Of a stretch of DNA of 64,000 nt, positions 11,541 through 23,853 are shown in pieces. The notes under the pieces are model-generated. The model was not told where the DNA came from. It ran no database searches and saw only the letters and a list, made by a program, of their open reading frames with translations. The stretch is from assembly GCA_024364735.1 (NCBI GenBank), contig JAGFNQ010001609.1:186001-250000 (forward strand), written 5' to 3'. This DNA comes from Boesenbergia rotunda. Lineage: Eukaryota; Streptophyta; Magnoliopsida; Zingiberales; Zingiberaceae. How positions within the stretch are numbered: the stretch's first letter is position 1; every line of letters starts with the position of its first letter. The position numbers were made by a program, and so were the translations under genes.

Positions 11541-13744
11541 ATGGTTTTCGTGCAATGGCTATGGTTGAATGGTACTCAGCCTCAAGTTGCACTTGGTTTG
11601 CCACATTTGTTTGTTTGGACGTTAACAGCAAAACCAGAGCTACCCCCTTATAGTAGGAGAGAGACAGAGTTCCAGAGATAAAATATAATAAACATGTTGA
11701 GAGATGAATAAATTGATCTCGTCCTCGTCTTCTTCTTGGAGACAGTGAAGTAGAGACATGAACTGTCTTTTCCTTTCAATTATCAAACATGATAAATTTA
11801 CTCCATTTTATTCATAAATAAATAAATAAATAAAGGAGGTTAAATTAATTGTCAATTACAGAAATCATTTGTTTCCCCTTGAAACTAACCCCATGTTTTG
11901 TCTCTTCTCAACCAAGATGATGTATCTCTCGCAACTTCTCCAATGATGCCCTGGAAAGTTGTCTTCATTTTACCCCCGACCTATCGAAGTGTCGCTTTCA
12001 CCTCTTTAGTGTTCCACATCCATGCTAATCCTACAGTCAACAAGCCCAAACATAGTCTCTCCCCTTCAACCTCTTTCCACTCCGCAATTTCTCCCTAAAA
12101 TTTTGTTTCAAGACATGTTTAAAGAATAGAATATAACTAGTTTCTTTCTAAATACATAAGACTTGATAATGACATATTTGTCTTCTTATCGGTCTATACC
12201 ACATGAGCATTTAGTGTATTTTTTTTAATTTAGATTAAGATTTAGGATATAATATTTAAGTTAAAGATATTTTAAAAAAACATAAATAAATATAAATAAA
12301 ATTTAGTAATAATAAAATATTGATTCCCATGTTAGTATTAGAGTTCTCGGAAGGATTAACTCATAGCGGGGTTGACCAGTCCGGGCTGAGGTGGGTGGAC
12401 TCATCCTCTTGGCATATTAAAAATTTTCCAACTCAATCTAATTCAACGTGGGTTGTGAGTTAGGTTAGTTAATCCACGAGCTCACTAAAAAATAAAAATA
12501 TATATATAAAAGATTAAAAATTATAAATTTAAGTTACGATAAGTGGGTCAAATTCATGAATCCATAAAATTTCCACTTCGAACCCAGGAACATTGAAAAT
12601 TTCGAACATGATTTGCATCATCTTCTCACGATTAACTTTAGGATTGAGAGGAGGTAACCATAGTGACGAGAATTAGGTGTTCTTCCGGGATACTCGAAGC
12701 TCATTATAAAATGTGTGATGCCATATATATTTTCCGTCATCTCAATTGTCCACTATACTATGCTCAATAGGATACTTCAAGGTCAAAATACCTCATTTCA
12801 ATTGAGCCTCATCCAGCCTAACAAAGAGAACAATAGATATTTTTTTCATTTCTAAAATAATTTTGTTTATCGGTGTTTTTAACTTGGAAACTACTCAAGC
12901 ATAAGTTGCATATAAATAAGAATCTTAATTCACTTTAACCATTCCGGTGCAATTATCACAACAAGAGGTTGAATATTCTCCCCCTCAGCCATGGCCTATA
13001 TTCCAGATTTTCCATAAATAATGAATCATATTCACAAATATTCATCATTTCAATATTAATGGCTATCAGAAACTCTAAAACCATTAGAAATTGATGAATC
13101 TCAAGCTATTGGAGATTTTTTTTTCTTAACCCACGAGTCAACCCAAGCTCGTTATAAGATGACCCGCGTAGATTGAGGCCTAGGCGGGTCAGGCCGCCTG
13201 GATCCACCTTTAAATGGATTGATAAAATTTTAACCCAATCCACTTAAATTGTTTGCGAGCCAATCCAATCCAATAGGTTCAACTCAAATTGATGACTATA
13301 GTTAGCATGAACAAAATGAACACATGCAAACAATCTTGTCATGAGACTCAAGGATTTACATGGTTCACAACCACTAAGTTGTTATATTGAAGACTTATGT
13401 ATTACTTTTCTCTTCTTCAAAAAAATATCAAAGGTGGAGAAACTTTGATGCAAGAATGACATAGTAAATTTTCGGAGACCATAACTTTTGACTGAGATAT
13501 CAAAACGAGACTCTATTTTTTTTTCACTTATAGTTCTCTCATAGATTTATATTTTTCACTCGTTTTGAGTCTATTTAAGTATCATATTTAGTTGTTTTAA
13601 GATAGTTTTGATTTAATAATAATTTTAACCATATTGTTATCTTTTCCCAAACGACGAGTTTGATTACCTTCTTCCTAGTATTCTATTGAGGATTGGAAGA
13701 TTACTTCCAGTTCATGCTTGAATCAATTGATTCAATATTTTGCA
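11541..13744. other. Intergenic sequence, probably old LTR remains at its right end
   Basis: No gene is recognised. The stretch before 13745 directly precedes a primer-binding-site-like motif and a gag remnant, so part of about 13300-13745 is probably the 3' end of an LTR whose start I cannot place. Two GC-richer blocks near 12350-12480 and 13125-13300 share words such as GGGTCA and CCACGAG, but do not form clean terminal repeats. Confidence 0.35.
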
Positions 13745-13753
13745 TTGCGTTAG

Positions 13754-14790
13754 TTGGTATTAGAGCCAAGTTGATCTTGTGTAATCATGTCATTAAGAAG
13801 ACAGCAACGCATTGACAACATTAACAATGTGTATGAACGTGATTTGAAGTAGCGGATGGAAGGGGTTGTGGAACAACTTGTTGAAAGGATGGTAGCGATA
13901 TTTGAAAACTAGAATAGAAGAAATCCAGTCCAACGTTATCAACGAGTCAACTCGGATGGAGAAATTGGTGACGGTGAGTAACATTCTTATGAAGAGGAGG
14001 TTCCCTACAAGTGACTCAGAACAATAGTAGAGGAGATCACTGGCATGGGAGAGAGGTATGAGAACTGAACTTCTTGAGTTTCATGGCAGCCTACAACTGG
14101 AGGAGTTTCAGGACTGAATAGCCTCAGTAGAGGAACTTTTACATTTTAAAAAGGTACCAAAAGACAGGTGTGTGACCTTAGTTGCGACCAAATTGCTTAG
14201 GCAAGCAACTATATGGTGACAACAACTAAAATTGACCCAAAACAGGTTAGGTAAGACAAAAATTATCACTTGGGAGGAGATGAAGAAGCACATGAGAGCA
14301 ACTTTTTTAACGTACAATTTTCAATGCTTGATGTATCATGGGTTGCAAAATTTAAAACAAGGTGCTCGATCCATGGAGGAATATACCACTGATTTTTTTT
14401 TTCAATTAATCGCCAGAAAAAATACAACAAATTGAAGATCAGTTGTTGGCATGATATATTGGGGTTTGAAATATTAGATTCAAGATACGATAAATATGTT
14501 TGACCCCATTTCTATATCTATCACACGAAACATACAGGATAGAATAGTGGATTTGTTCCTACGAACACTACGAGTGAAGGGCCTAGTGGGCTCTTAGAAT
14601 TGATAACAAGGGCAATGGACAAATTAATAGAAGTGGCAGCAGCAGTAGTGGTAGAATAAGGTGTTTCAACCGCGAAGAAATTGGACACAATCAATCGGAG
14701 TGTAAAAAAGTTGTGACAAAAAAACAGTATTTGTGGAGAATAATGATTGTGAAGATGACATAGCAGAGTTCACTAGAGACCCTTGTTGGC
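13754..14790 (+). pseudogene. Decayed Ty3-type gag remnant with primer-binding site
   Basis: TGGTATTAGAGCC (13754-13766) resembles the initiator-methionine tRNA primer site used by plant LTR elements. It is followed by a broken gag frame from about 13787. Recognisable parts are a capsid-like block around 14232-14435 (WEEMKKHMRATF, then YTTDFFFQL) and a zinc knuckle near 14660-14715 in which the second cysteine is lost (CFNREEIGHNQSEC). Several stops and frameshifts interrupt it. Protease and reverse transcriptase do not follow; the sequence runs into unrelated LTR scraps. Confidence 0.6.
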
Positions 14791-14849
14791 ATTACAAGGT
14801 TGCAAACAATGTCCGACATTGAAAATACATAGGAAAGATCATTGGGTTA

Positions 14850-15368
14850 TAAGGGAATGATATCTCCATTAGTATGAGATATTTTGGGTAAAGTCCAAAA
14901 ATAAAACCATAAGAGCTTAAGTCCAAAGTGGACAATATCATACCATTATGAAGATATCTAAATTCCTTCGGTCCTAACAATTGGTATTAGAACACAGACT
15001 GTTAGAAGGTCTAATCGCCGACTGTGCACAAAAGCTATGGTCTAATCGAGTCATGTGAGTTGAATATTGACCTCGAACAAAAGTGTAGGATCAGTGTCGT
15101 CAATAGAGGGGGTTGAATATCGACTATTGCTTTCTTATTCAGAATCTTGGAATTTCATCGTTCGTCTTTCTTAAAAAAATCGTTAGTAGCACAGCGGAAT
15201 AAAATAAGTAAAAGAAAGCAACACAGAGATGACACACGAGATTTATTTACTTGATTCCCAACCCCCTAGGTCAACACATCCAAGACCTATGTACTCGACA
15301 TGAGTCCACTAATAGTCTCCTTTCCGAAATTTCTGGAGGCGGAGAAAACCCGTCTTATAGTTCAAGAT
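14850..15368. mobile_element. LTR scraps
   Basis: Two fragments sit side by side. The first (about 14850-14980) ends in a pyrimidine-rich LTR-end-like segment and a second primer-site-like motif, TGGTATTAGAAC (14982-14993). The second (about 15085-15368) has the layout seen at the 3' ends of Sirevirus-like LTRs on the minus strand, a G-run followed by TTGAATATCG and a GCACAGCGGAATA-like word. Both are truncated and cannot be assigned to a family. Confidence 0.4.
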
Positions 15369-16345
15369 TGTTAGTGTTCGCCTTAAATTCAATTGTGAGA
15401 TGATTGTCTAAGAAACATTTAGTATCATATTCTATTTAATAAAGGCAAAGTTTGATTATTATATTTATTTCATGATTATGTCCAATGAATAAGTATAATA
15501 ATGTTCTTGGGTAGTAGGTTTTGATCTACATTATATCAATTGGTTGAATTGATAGTGAGATGATGTAGCGAACACTACTCTTAACTATTCTAAGTCAAGT
15601 ATTAATATTCAAGGACGATATTAATGTGTTGAGACTTGTATGTAGGTCAATTGATAACTTGATCTCATAAGTCATAGATATGAGATATCAAGTTGACACA
15701 TGGGTACATATAGAGAATGTGTACTAAATTGACTCGCCATAAGAAAGTTTATGGATCATTATATGAGTGTCATAAACTTTTTCACTATTTGTATGAATAG
15801 TCCTTGACCTGAAGTCACTATGATTCTCTACATAAGAAGTTGTGTATTTTGGTATCATCAAATGTCACCCAGAATAAGGTAGACTATAAAGGCGATTATT
15901 GGGTATGTAACAAATTATGCGGAGGGATGTGAGTGATGTAAATATGATCTATCCCTTCCATATGATGGGAGTGATATTTGTGGGTCCCTTGATCGAGTAT
16001 GACTACTAAATGCATTGTCATGCTCAAATGAGTCAATATGAGATATTGAGCTCATTTTCTTGAGTGAGTCTACTTGGGGATCAAGAAATACAAAGATTAA
16101 TTAGAGAATGACACGGTCGATGCCTTATTTATCAATCTAGATATCGAGGATAGAAGGACAAAGTCATATATTATAATAGTTACAGAAAGGTTATGTCGAA
16201 TCTCGACATTCTCGTCACTTGGATAGCAATGATGCATTGCTAGATGTCGCTCATTGTTTATGTATCTAAAGTGTTTTAGATATATTACCAATGTTATGGT
16301 CACACACAAAGGACATGATGTCTCAGAGATAAATTGAATTTAGTT
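15369..16345 (+). mobile_element. Family-A LTR, second copy, 3'-truncated
   Basis: It begins TGTTAGTGTTCG and follows the minus-strand sequence of 1-1642 for nearly 1 kb with clear base-by-base similarity. The copy stops near 16345, where family-C LTR sequence begins abruptly. It is inverted relative to the copy at the left edge, so the two lie on either side of the methyltransferase gene. Confidence 0.6.
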
Positions 16346-16760
16346 ATACCTTATTGTTTACCTCACAATCTTCTATTGTATGACCCGATCTCTTCTTGGA
16401 CGTCGAGTGGGCGACGATCTTCCAAGAAATAAGGCCACCAAGACCACCTTCTTCCTTCCTCTTGCTTGCGCCAACGCTAGCTCCAAAGCCAAGTTGCACT
16501 GGCCACCAAGAGATGGAATACTTGGTTCCTTTGCTTGCGCCAACCACCTTTACTCAAGGTGAAAGTGTGCCGACCACCAAGGAATCATGAGAGGAAGAAG
16601 TGATTGAAGAAGATGAGAAGAGATCCTCTTCCTCTTCACCTTGCGCCGCCGCCTAACCCTAGTCGCCCTCCCTTGTTGTTGCCGCCGGCCAACTCCCACC
16701 AACTCTCAAGTTTACGCCGACCAAGGACAAAAGGAAGGAGAACAAGAATCCCCTCCTTGC
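16346..16760 (-). mobile_element. Family-C LTR (outer copy), left fragment
   Basis: This matches the interior of the element-C LTRs, for example the CCTCACAATCTTCTA and CTTGGACGTCGAGTGGG words that recur at 25270-25320, 55895-55940 and 59200-59250. It is joined across the solo LTR at 16761-18932 to 18938-19999; the CTTGC duplication at both edges proves the interruption. Its outer end, expected to read TGATAGGAATAG, is missing. Confidence 0.65.
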
Positions 16761-18932
16761 TGTTAGGATGTATACTAAAAATCTTGTCTTTTCTGTATCG
16801 TCATCTACATTTTGAAAGAGAATCACAATGACACTAATGCGTATTTATATTGGTATATACATAAAAGTCTGATACTTTGCATTGTAGATAACATGGTGTG
16901 TGGTGACACACAGAAGATTACGTTATCAGTCCCTTGCATACTATAAGTAGATGCTCACAACCGAGATGGAGTCGGACAAACCATCAGGATGGTTGTAGTA
17001 TAATTAGATGTGAGTTGTCTTGACCATAGAATTACATTAGTGTGTTTTGTGTGCATTGAGCAGGACCAAAACTAGAGGTCATCTAATTTGTACTGACTTA
17101 ATAATTGGATTGGACCTCGAATTATTATGGAGTACAATCCCTAAATCGCGATATAATAACGGGTACGTATAGTTAATATTTATTTTTTTGATTTACCAAT
17201 GAGCGAGATTTATTTTGCTAAATCGATAGGCCCGGTAAGTTGGGAAATAATATTAATTATATGATGTGCCGTTGATTATTGACGGAATCCGTGTCCTGGT
17301 GAGTCGAGATAATGATGTCTCCTTGATGAGCTCATAAGGTTCATCATGTTAAACCCTGCAGGTGGATTTGATCAACATGATGATAAGGTTGAGTGACACT
17401 AGTCAAAGAGTTAGAAGTTGATTAATTAAAATTGTCAGTAATTTAAATTAATTGACGAATATTCGATATCTTAAACATAGGGGATGGATGTACTCATAAT
17501 AGGTGGAGCCTATATGTAAATATGGGGATTGGTAAGGAAGTTCAATGGAGATCTTTTAGTAGAATGGATATTTATTAATGGATCGGATTTGGATCCATTA
17601 GCAGGCCAAGACCCAACTCCTCCTCATGATACCTATTGTAGCTTATATATACCTCATAAGTCTTCAAGAGAAAACCTAATCAAGTCTTGATTTTTTTTCT
17701 TTCTCTCTTTCCTTGCCCAACTGTGCACTAATTACTCCGGGATCATGATTTACCTCTCTTGTAATGACCTTAGGACGGGTGCAGCGAGGACGCTGAGGGC
17801 GAGCGATTTCGCCTTTTGTTTAAGTGGGAATCGCCGTGGCCTTCCATGCAACGTTGCGTCGGCTCCATGCAAGGAACTGCATCGCCCTTGCAATTCGGAT
17901 TCCATGAGAAGGAATTAATTCGGCTTCTTCCATGAGAAGGAATTAATTCGGCTTCAAGGAATTGCAAACGGCAATTGGAATTGCAATCTTCGGCGCATGC
18001 AAAGAATTGCAAATTTGCAATTCAGATTTTGCAGCTAAAGAATTGTTTTTGCATTGCAATTGCATGCAAAATCCGAATTGCAAAGAATTGCAATTTTGCA
18101 ATTCGGTTTTGCATGCAAAGAAATAATTCCGATTTTGTCATGCAATTCGACAATTTGCATGAAGAATTGCAATTGTGTAATTCGGCAAATTGAATTGAAA
18201 AGTGCAATTCGGAATATTTGCATGAAGAATTGCAATTGTGTAATTCGGCAAATTGAATTGTAATTGTGCAATTTGGAAAATTGCATGAAGAATTGCAATT
18301 GTGCAATTCGGCAATTTGCATGTGCATGCAAAGAATTGCCTCCATGCATCGTGGCCTCCGTGCAATTTGGATCCAGGAGAATTACATACAATTTTGATCA
18401 AGGAGAATTGAGCAACGTTGATCAAGGAGAATTGCATGTAACGTTGATGAGAAGAAGGAAGAAGATTTTGGTGACTTCAAGGAAGAAGGTTTTGGTGACT
18501 TCGTTTTTTGGAGAATCATCGTCCACACGACGTTCAAGAAGGGAATAGGTCATACAGTAGAAGATCGTAAAGTAACGGAAGGTATAAACTCTTCCTTTGC
18601 TCCTTTGTTGTTTTATAATTTTATGTGGCATGTGTGATTAATTATCTTGCTTAATTATTTATTAATTAACGGTAGATAATTAATCATTGGACTCCAATAA
18701 TAAATACAAGAACCGACGATCCACTCGTCGTCTTTTCCACGATCGAACGGTTAGGCAAATTACAAGGTTCGATCTTGAGATTGACCAAGTTATAATTTGA
18801 ACCAATTGATACGATGACGAGATGGTCGTTGGGAGATGAGTCTCCATTTGTATTAATTTTTAATTCGTAGACATGGAGAGCTCTCTCAAGGACGACCAAG
18901 CGCTAGGGAAACCCGCCAAGCAATACCCATCA
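16761..18932 (+). mobile_element. Family-C solo LTR nested in another family-C LTR
   Basis: The LTR starts TGTTAGGATGTATAC and ends AATACCCATCA. It is flanked by a 5-bp duplication, CTTGC, at 16756-16760 and 18933-18937. Its first 950 bp match, in inverted orientation, the outer family-C copy (19070-19999) and the LTRs of element C. No internal region follows, so it is a solo LTR left by recombination. Its interior holds an unusual GAATTGCAATT-rich array in the segment that differs most among family-C LTRs. Confidence 0.85.
18137..18325 (+). repeat. 63-bp tandem repeat with AATTGCAATT palindromes
   Basis: Three units start with the word GAAGAATTGCAATTG at 18161, 18224 and 18287, exactly 63 bp apart. 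Each contains the 10-bp palindrome AATTGCAATT and a following AATTCGGCAA or close variant. Looser copies of TTGCAATT and GCATGCAAA fill 17960-18160. The array lies inside the solo LTR at 16761-18932 and is absent from the other family-C LTRs. Confidence 0.75.
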
Positions 18933-18937
18933 CTTGC

Positions 18938-19999
18938 TTCCTTGCACCACAACTCAAGAGAAGAGAGAAAGAGAAGGGAAGAAGAGAGAAAAAAATCCTC
19001 TCTTCTCCTCTATAGCCGCTGACGCCCCAACCCTAGGAGAGAGAGAGAGAGAGAGAGAGAAGAGGAAAAAAATCAAGGCTTAGGTTGTGGTTTATGATGG
19101 CTTCATGAGGTATATATAGGCTATAATAGGGACTATGAAGAGGAGTTGGGTCTTGGCCTCCTAATGGATCAAAGCCCGATCCATTAATGATAATCCAATC
19201 CACTAAAGAATTATGATTGATCTACCTCACCACCCCCATATTTAAATATGGGATCCACCTATTATGAGTACAAAATCTCCCCATATTTAAGATCTCGAAT
19301 ATCCATTAATTAATTAAATTACTGACAATTTAATTAATTAATATTTAACTTCATGAGTAGTACCACTCAACCTTATCATCATGTTGGACCAAGTCCACCT
19401 ACAAGATTTAACATGATGAGCTTTATGAGCTCCTCAAGGGGACATCATCAACCTGACGCATTAGGACATGATTTCCTTCTATAATCAATGACACACCATG
19501 TAAATAATATTATTTCCCAATTTACCGGGCTTATCAATTTAACCAATAAATCTCGCCCACTGGTAATCAAAGAAATAGATATTAAATACATGTGTCCATT
19601 ATTATATCAGGATTAAGAGCACGGACTCCATAATATCTGAGATCTGATTCATTTATATAGTCAGTATAAATTGAATCGCCTCTATATCGGTCCTGCTCAA
19701 TACACACAAAGTGTATTAGTGTAATTCTATGGTCAAGATAAATCAATACCAAATTACACTATAACCATGCTAATGGTTTGTCCAAAACCATCTAGGTTGT
19801 GAGCCTCTACTTTTACTCTACAAGGAACTGATAACATGATCTTCTGTGTGACATCACACACCATGTTATCTACAATGTAAAGTATTAGACAATATGCACA
19901 CATATAATCAAATATAAAATGCAAATAATGATTATGTGAGTCTTATTCTAAAATGTAGATATTCATATAAAAGTTAGATTTTTAGTATACATCCTAATA
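18938..19999 (-). mobile_element. Family-C LTR (outer copy), right fragment
   Basis: This is the continuation of 16346-16760 across the nested solo LTR. On the minus strand it begins TATTAGGATG (plus-strand end at 19999) and parallels 37251-37528, 26640-25900 and 57559-56560. An (AG)n run near 19038-19060 corresponds to the AGAGAG stretch of the other copies. The partner end is truncated at 16346. Confidence 0.65.
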
Positions 20000-20529
20000 T
20001 TATCTTAATTGAAAAATCTAAACCAAGTGAGATGAATAAGGGTATCTTAATTTGAATATGTTGATTGAATCGTTACTCTTAATTTTAATTCAATTTCAAT
20101 CTTAAATAAAATGTGACCTAATTCAATTTCCATCTCAATTAAAATTTGACTTAAACTTCAATCTAAACAATTAAATATGGGTAAATTTTCCTAAACTTCC
20201 CACTTACCAAGTCAACTTTGCATGCAATCCCCACACAAACATTTCTTTGTATGCAGTTCCTGATGGGATGTTTGGTGAGTATTATTTGAAGAAAAATGAG
20301 TATAAAAGTTAGAAAATTGAGTATGTAAGGTTGCATCCACCACATCAATAACCCATGTACTCAATTTTCACTCTTTTATACTCAAGTTTCACTCTTTTAT
20401 ACTCAGTTTTCACTGATGTATACTCAATTTTCACTCTTTTATACTCAAATCCATCAGGGAGTAAAAACAAAGAAAAACTTGTCTGGGGAGTGTATGCAAA
20501 GATCAAAGGGCTATTGGGGAGTTTATGAC
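20000..20529. other. Unassigned AT-rich sequence
   Basis: No gene is recognised. A short repeated phrase, ACTCTTTTATACTCA, occurs about four times in 20355-20450 with small variations, a local tandem expansion. Confidence 0.4.
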
Positions 20530-21060
20530 AATTTACCGATTAAATATTCAAAAACTTGTTTTTTCAAAACTTTTTTTAAATCAAACTTATTTACTTTTCA
20601 AAAAAAAACTAAATAATATTTTTTTAAAAACTTATTTGTCTTTCAAAAAGAAACTTATTTTTTTTAAAAAAATTACTATTTACTTTTCAAAAACTTATTT
20701 ACTTTTCAAAAAAAATTTGTCAAATACTTATTTGTTTTTCAATTTTTTTTTAAATTAACTTTTTTTTTTCAAAATTTTTTTTTAAAAATTAATTATTTTA
20801 AAAATATATATATATTTTTAAAAACTTTATTTTTTAAACAAATTATTTGTTTCTCTTAAAAAACTTATTTTAAACTTTACTTTTAAAAAAAAACTTATTT
20901 GCTTTTAAATAAAAATTATTTTTTTAAAAAAATTATTTTTTTGTAAAAAACACTAAAACTTATTTATTTTTTTAAAAAACTTATTTTTTTATCTTTATTT
21001 TTTCAAAAATTGAATTTTTAAACTTAATATTTAAAGTCATCAAATTCAAATCTAAACTAT
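20530..21060. repeat. Low-complexity A/T tract
   Basis: Half a kilobase consists almost entirely of alternating T runs and A runs around phrases such as ACTTATTTACTTTTCAAAAA, decayed from a minisatellite-like unit of about 20-30 bp. The open frames here are composition artefacts. It abuts a Copia remnant on the right. Confidence 0.7.
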
Positions 21061-21104
21061 ATCAAAACATTAATACAAACCCCATAACTAATAGACTCTT
21101 ACCT

Positions 21105-22345
21105 ATCTGTAGGAATCCAAGTGGATATTGGATAGTGATTGCTCCAAACACATGACTCGGGATCACACCAAGTTTACCGAACTCAAACTCAAAAGTCTAG
21201 GAACAATTGCCCTTAAAAACAATGACAAACTTAAAGTAATTGGAATAGGTAACATTGAACTTGAATCTGACTTCATTATTCAAAAGGTTTTACTTGTTGA
21301 AAATTAAGTTTAATTTACTTAGTATTAGTCAATTGTGTGACACTAAATATAAGCTAAGTTTTGATATTCTGAATATCTAATCAAACACACAGACAATCCT
21401 ACCATAAAACTTAAAAGACTTAGGCACAATAACATTTATACAATTAGGCTGACCAACCCCTCACTTAAATGTCTTTTAACTCAAAAAGAAGAAACATGGC
21501 TCTAACATAAAAGAATGTGCCACACCCACTTTAGAAACATAACTAAACTTAATGACTTAGTTAAAGGTTTACCAAAATTTCCTAATATGGAGTCAACAAT
21601 TTGTAATGCTTGTCAATAAGAAAAATATACTAAGTCAACTCATAAACCAACCAATCAAATCCAAACTAATCCTATACTTGAACTATTACATTTAGACCTA
21701 TTTGACTCACATGGAATCAAATCAATCAATGGTAGTCAATGTTGTCTAGTAATAATTTATGACTATTTTAGATTTATCTGAGTATAAGTTTTAAGAAATA
21801 AAGATGAAACCTTTGAAATTTTTGGTAACTTTTGTAAACAAATAGAAAACAAAAAAGAATTAGAAATTAAAAGAATTAGGAGTGAAAATAGTGGGGAATT
21901 TAAAAATCATTAACAAATTTTGCTTAAAAAATGGATATCATCATGAATTTTCATACCCTAAAACACCCTAACAAAATGACATTGTAGAAAGAAAAAATAG
22001 AACCTGCAAAAATCCACTAGAGCAATGCTTAATGAATATAAACTACCCAAACACTTTTGGGTTGAAGCTGTTAGTACAACTTACTATGTCCAAAATAGAA
22101 CAACAATAAACAAAAAAACATAGCAAAACATCCTTTCATATTTATTATAATAAAATACCTAACATTAATTATTTTAAAGTCTTTGGATGTAATGTTTATA
22201 TATTAAAGACAAGAGAACACTAAGGAAAATTTACATCAAAAGTTAAAACTGGAATCTTTATAGGATATTTACTTAATAGTAGGACCTATAGAGTCTACAA
22301 TAAAACTTCACTTAGAATTGAAGAAACAACAAATGTAAATATAAA
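21105..22345 (+). pseudogene. Decayed Copia protease-integrase remnant
   Basis: Translation in shifting frames gives a Copia protease/GAG-pre-integrase start (WILDSDCSKHMTRD, with the catalytic DSG altered to DSD). A pre-integrase block and integrase-like stretches follow (LLHLDLFDSHGIKSINGSQ around 21680-21740, then HFWVEAVSTTYYVQNR around 22050-22095). Past about 22345 the similarity is lost; no RT or RNase H follows. Many stops and frameshifts show an old copy, and no LTRs can be paired with it. Confidence 0.7.
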
Positions 22346-22702
22346 ATATGATACTTAAATTCTAAGGGTTAAATCAAGAAATAACCTTATAGAATTTTAC
22401 GAGAATTTTTAGGTATTTTTTTGAATTTTTTTGAGGTATTTTGGAATTTATGGAGACAAATGAGATAAATAAAGAGTTATTCTAATTAATTGAGGAGAAG
22501 TTTATTTAATTAAAAAAATTAGGTTTATATTAATAATTTTAAACCTAATTATTTGTTTGGCTGAATACCCTTCCTACCGTTTGACTTCCTCCTCTTCATG
22601 ATCATGATGCCACCCCATTTCCTTCCCGATCACTCTTCTCCCAACCCGACATCGCCGTCCATCTCCTCAGGATTGCAAGTTTCATACTTGTCGATCTCCC
22701 CT
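22346..22702. other. Unassigned sequence between a Copia remnant and repeat D
   Basis: The left half is AT-rich with TTTTTTGAATTTTTTTGAGG-like runs. The right half (22560-22690) is C/T-rich. No gene or repeat family is recognised. Confidence 0.35.
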
Positions 22703-23110
22703 CTCATGACTACAGATGTGGAATTCGCAAGTGCACAAAAATGTCATCAAGTAATAAAATATCAATCCACAGGGACTGTTGTTTAAGCACTAGTCAATTA
22801 GGCAAGGCAAACTGTCTATAATTCGCCGGGTTGATTGTGACAGATTTTGCTAGAGAGGGAGGAGAGAAAGAGAGGAGAAATAGAGAAGAAGAAAAGAGAA
22901 TAAGAGAGAAGACTTTGGTCCTTGGGGAAGGGATAGATGGTTGGAAATAATCTCCATGTCTATTGTTGGTGTCGGAAGCACCAGATCGAACCTGATTTTG
23001 ATAATGACAAATGGTTCAAAGTTAAGTTTATATTGTGATCTAATGTGTTTCATTGAGTGTGCAGGAAAGTCCTAGTTGAGCTAATGTGCATGAAGTCTTG
23101 ACCTGCAGGG

Positions 23111-23265
23111 TTGAGCACGAAGACCTGGTCGATGACTGGGCACGAAGACCTAGTCGAGGGCTAGGCACCGAAGACCTGACTGAGAGTTGGGCACGAAGAT
23201 CTGGTTCGTGGAATTGGGCAAGAAGTCCTAGTCGTGGACTGGGCATCAAAGTCCTGATCCTGAAG
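23111..23265 (+). repeat. ~26-bp tandem array in solo LTR S2
   Basis: About six diverged units of 25-28 bp around GGGCACGAAGACCTGGTCG (words at 23116, 23141, 23166, 23192, 23219 and 23245). It lies near the U3 start, the same position as the 51-bp (2 x ~25.5) arrays in element S. Confidence 0.65.
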
Positions 23266-23599
23266 ATCGGTCAGGAGACTTAGCCGAGCGAGGTTGCTGA
23301 CAGAAGTAGAGGCGGGTCGAGGTACGGACGTCTCAAGATCCGACAGTCTTGGAGGCCGAGCAAAAGTCCAATCGGAGGAGCCAGTTTGCAAAAAGGTAAC
23401 TTCTCTAGAGTGGAGTAGGTGAGGACGCGTTCCCCGGAAGAGGGAACAATAGGCGTCAGTTCGACCTAGGATTTCATTTGAAATCCAAAGTCAGAACTAA
23501 GACAACTCCAGTTGTAATTTATACACATATTTTCATATTATATTGTTCTTGGACTAACCCTAGTTGTAGGACTGAAAGAAACTAGTTGCTGCTATCCCA

Positions 23600-23853
23600 G
23601 GCGCCTGAAAGGGTTCAGGCGCCCAAGAACCAATGCGCCTGAGAGGTATCAGGTGCCCCAGAAGGGGGTTTTTAGCGGATGGAGAAGCTGAGCTGGCAGG
23701 TTCGCCACGTCAACTTTTCAGGCGCCTGTGAGCCATCAGGCACTCAACACTCCCAGGCACCCAAGACTAGGGATAAGGTTTGGCCAAGTTTGCGGATAAG
23801 CATGTACCAAGTTCTGGTGACGTGGCAGGTGCCCCAGACCCTTATTAGGCACC
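23600..23853 (+). promoter_or_regulatory. Paired GGCGCC-type palindromes upstream of the TATA box (S2)
   Basis: Hexamers at 23600/23618, 23634/23652 and 23721/23739 are each 18 bp apart start to start. The better ones extend to CAGGCGCCTG; the decayed partners read TGCGCC, GGTGCC and GGCACT. Further degenerate copies lie at 23756 and at 23828/23848. The TATA box TATAAAA is at 23865-23871, so the cluster is directly upstream of the predicted LTR promoter. ACGT-core words (CCACGTCA, TGACGTGG) lie between them. Confidence 0.6.

Noticed and set aside
12350..13300. Possible DNA transposon with terminal inverted repeats
   Set aside because: The two GC-richer blocks share short words but I could not align convincing inverted ends or a target duplication.
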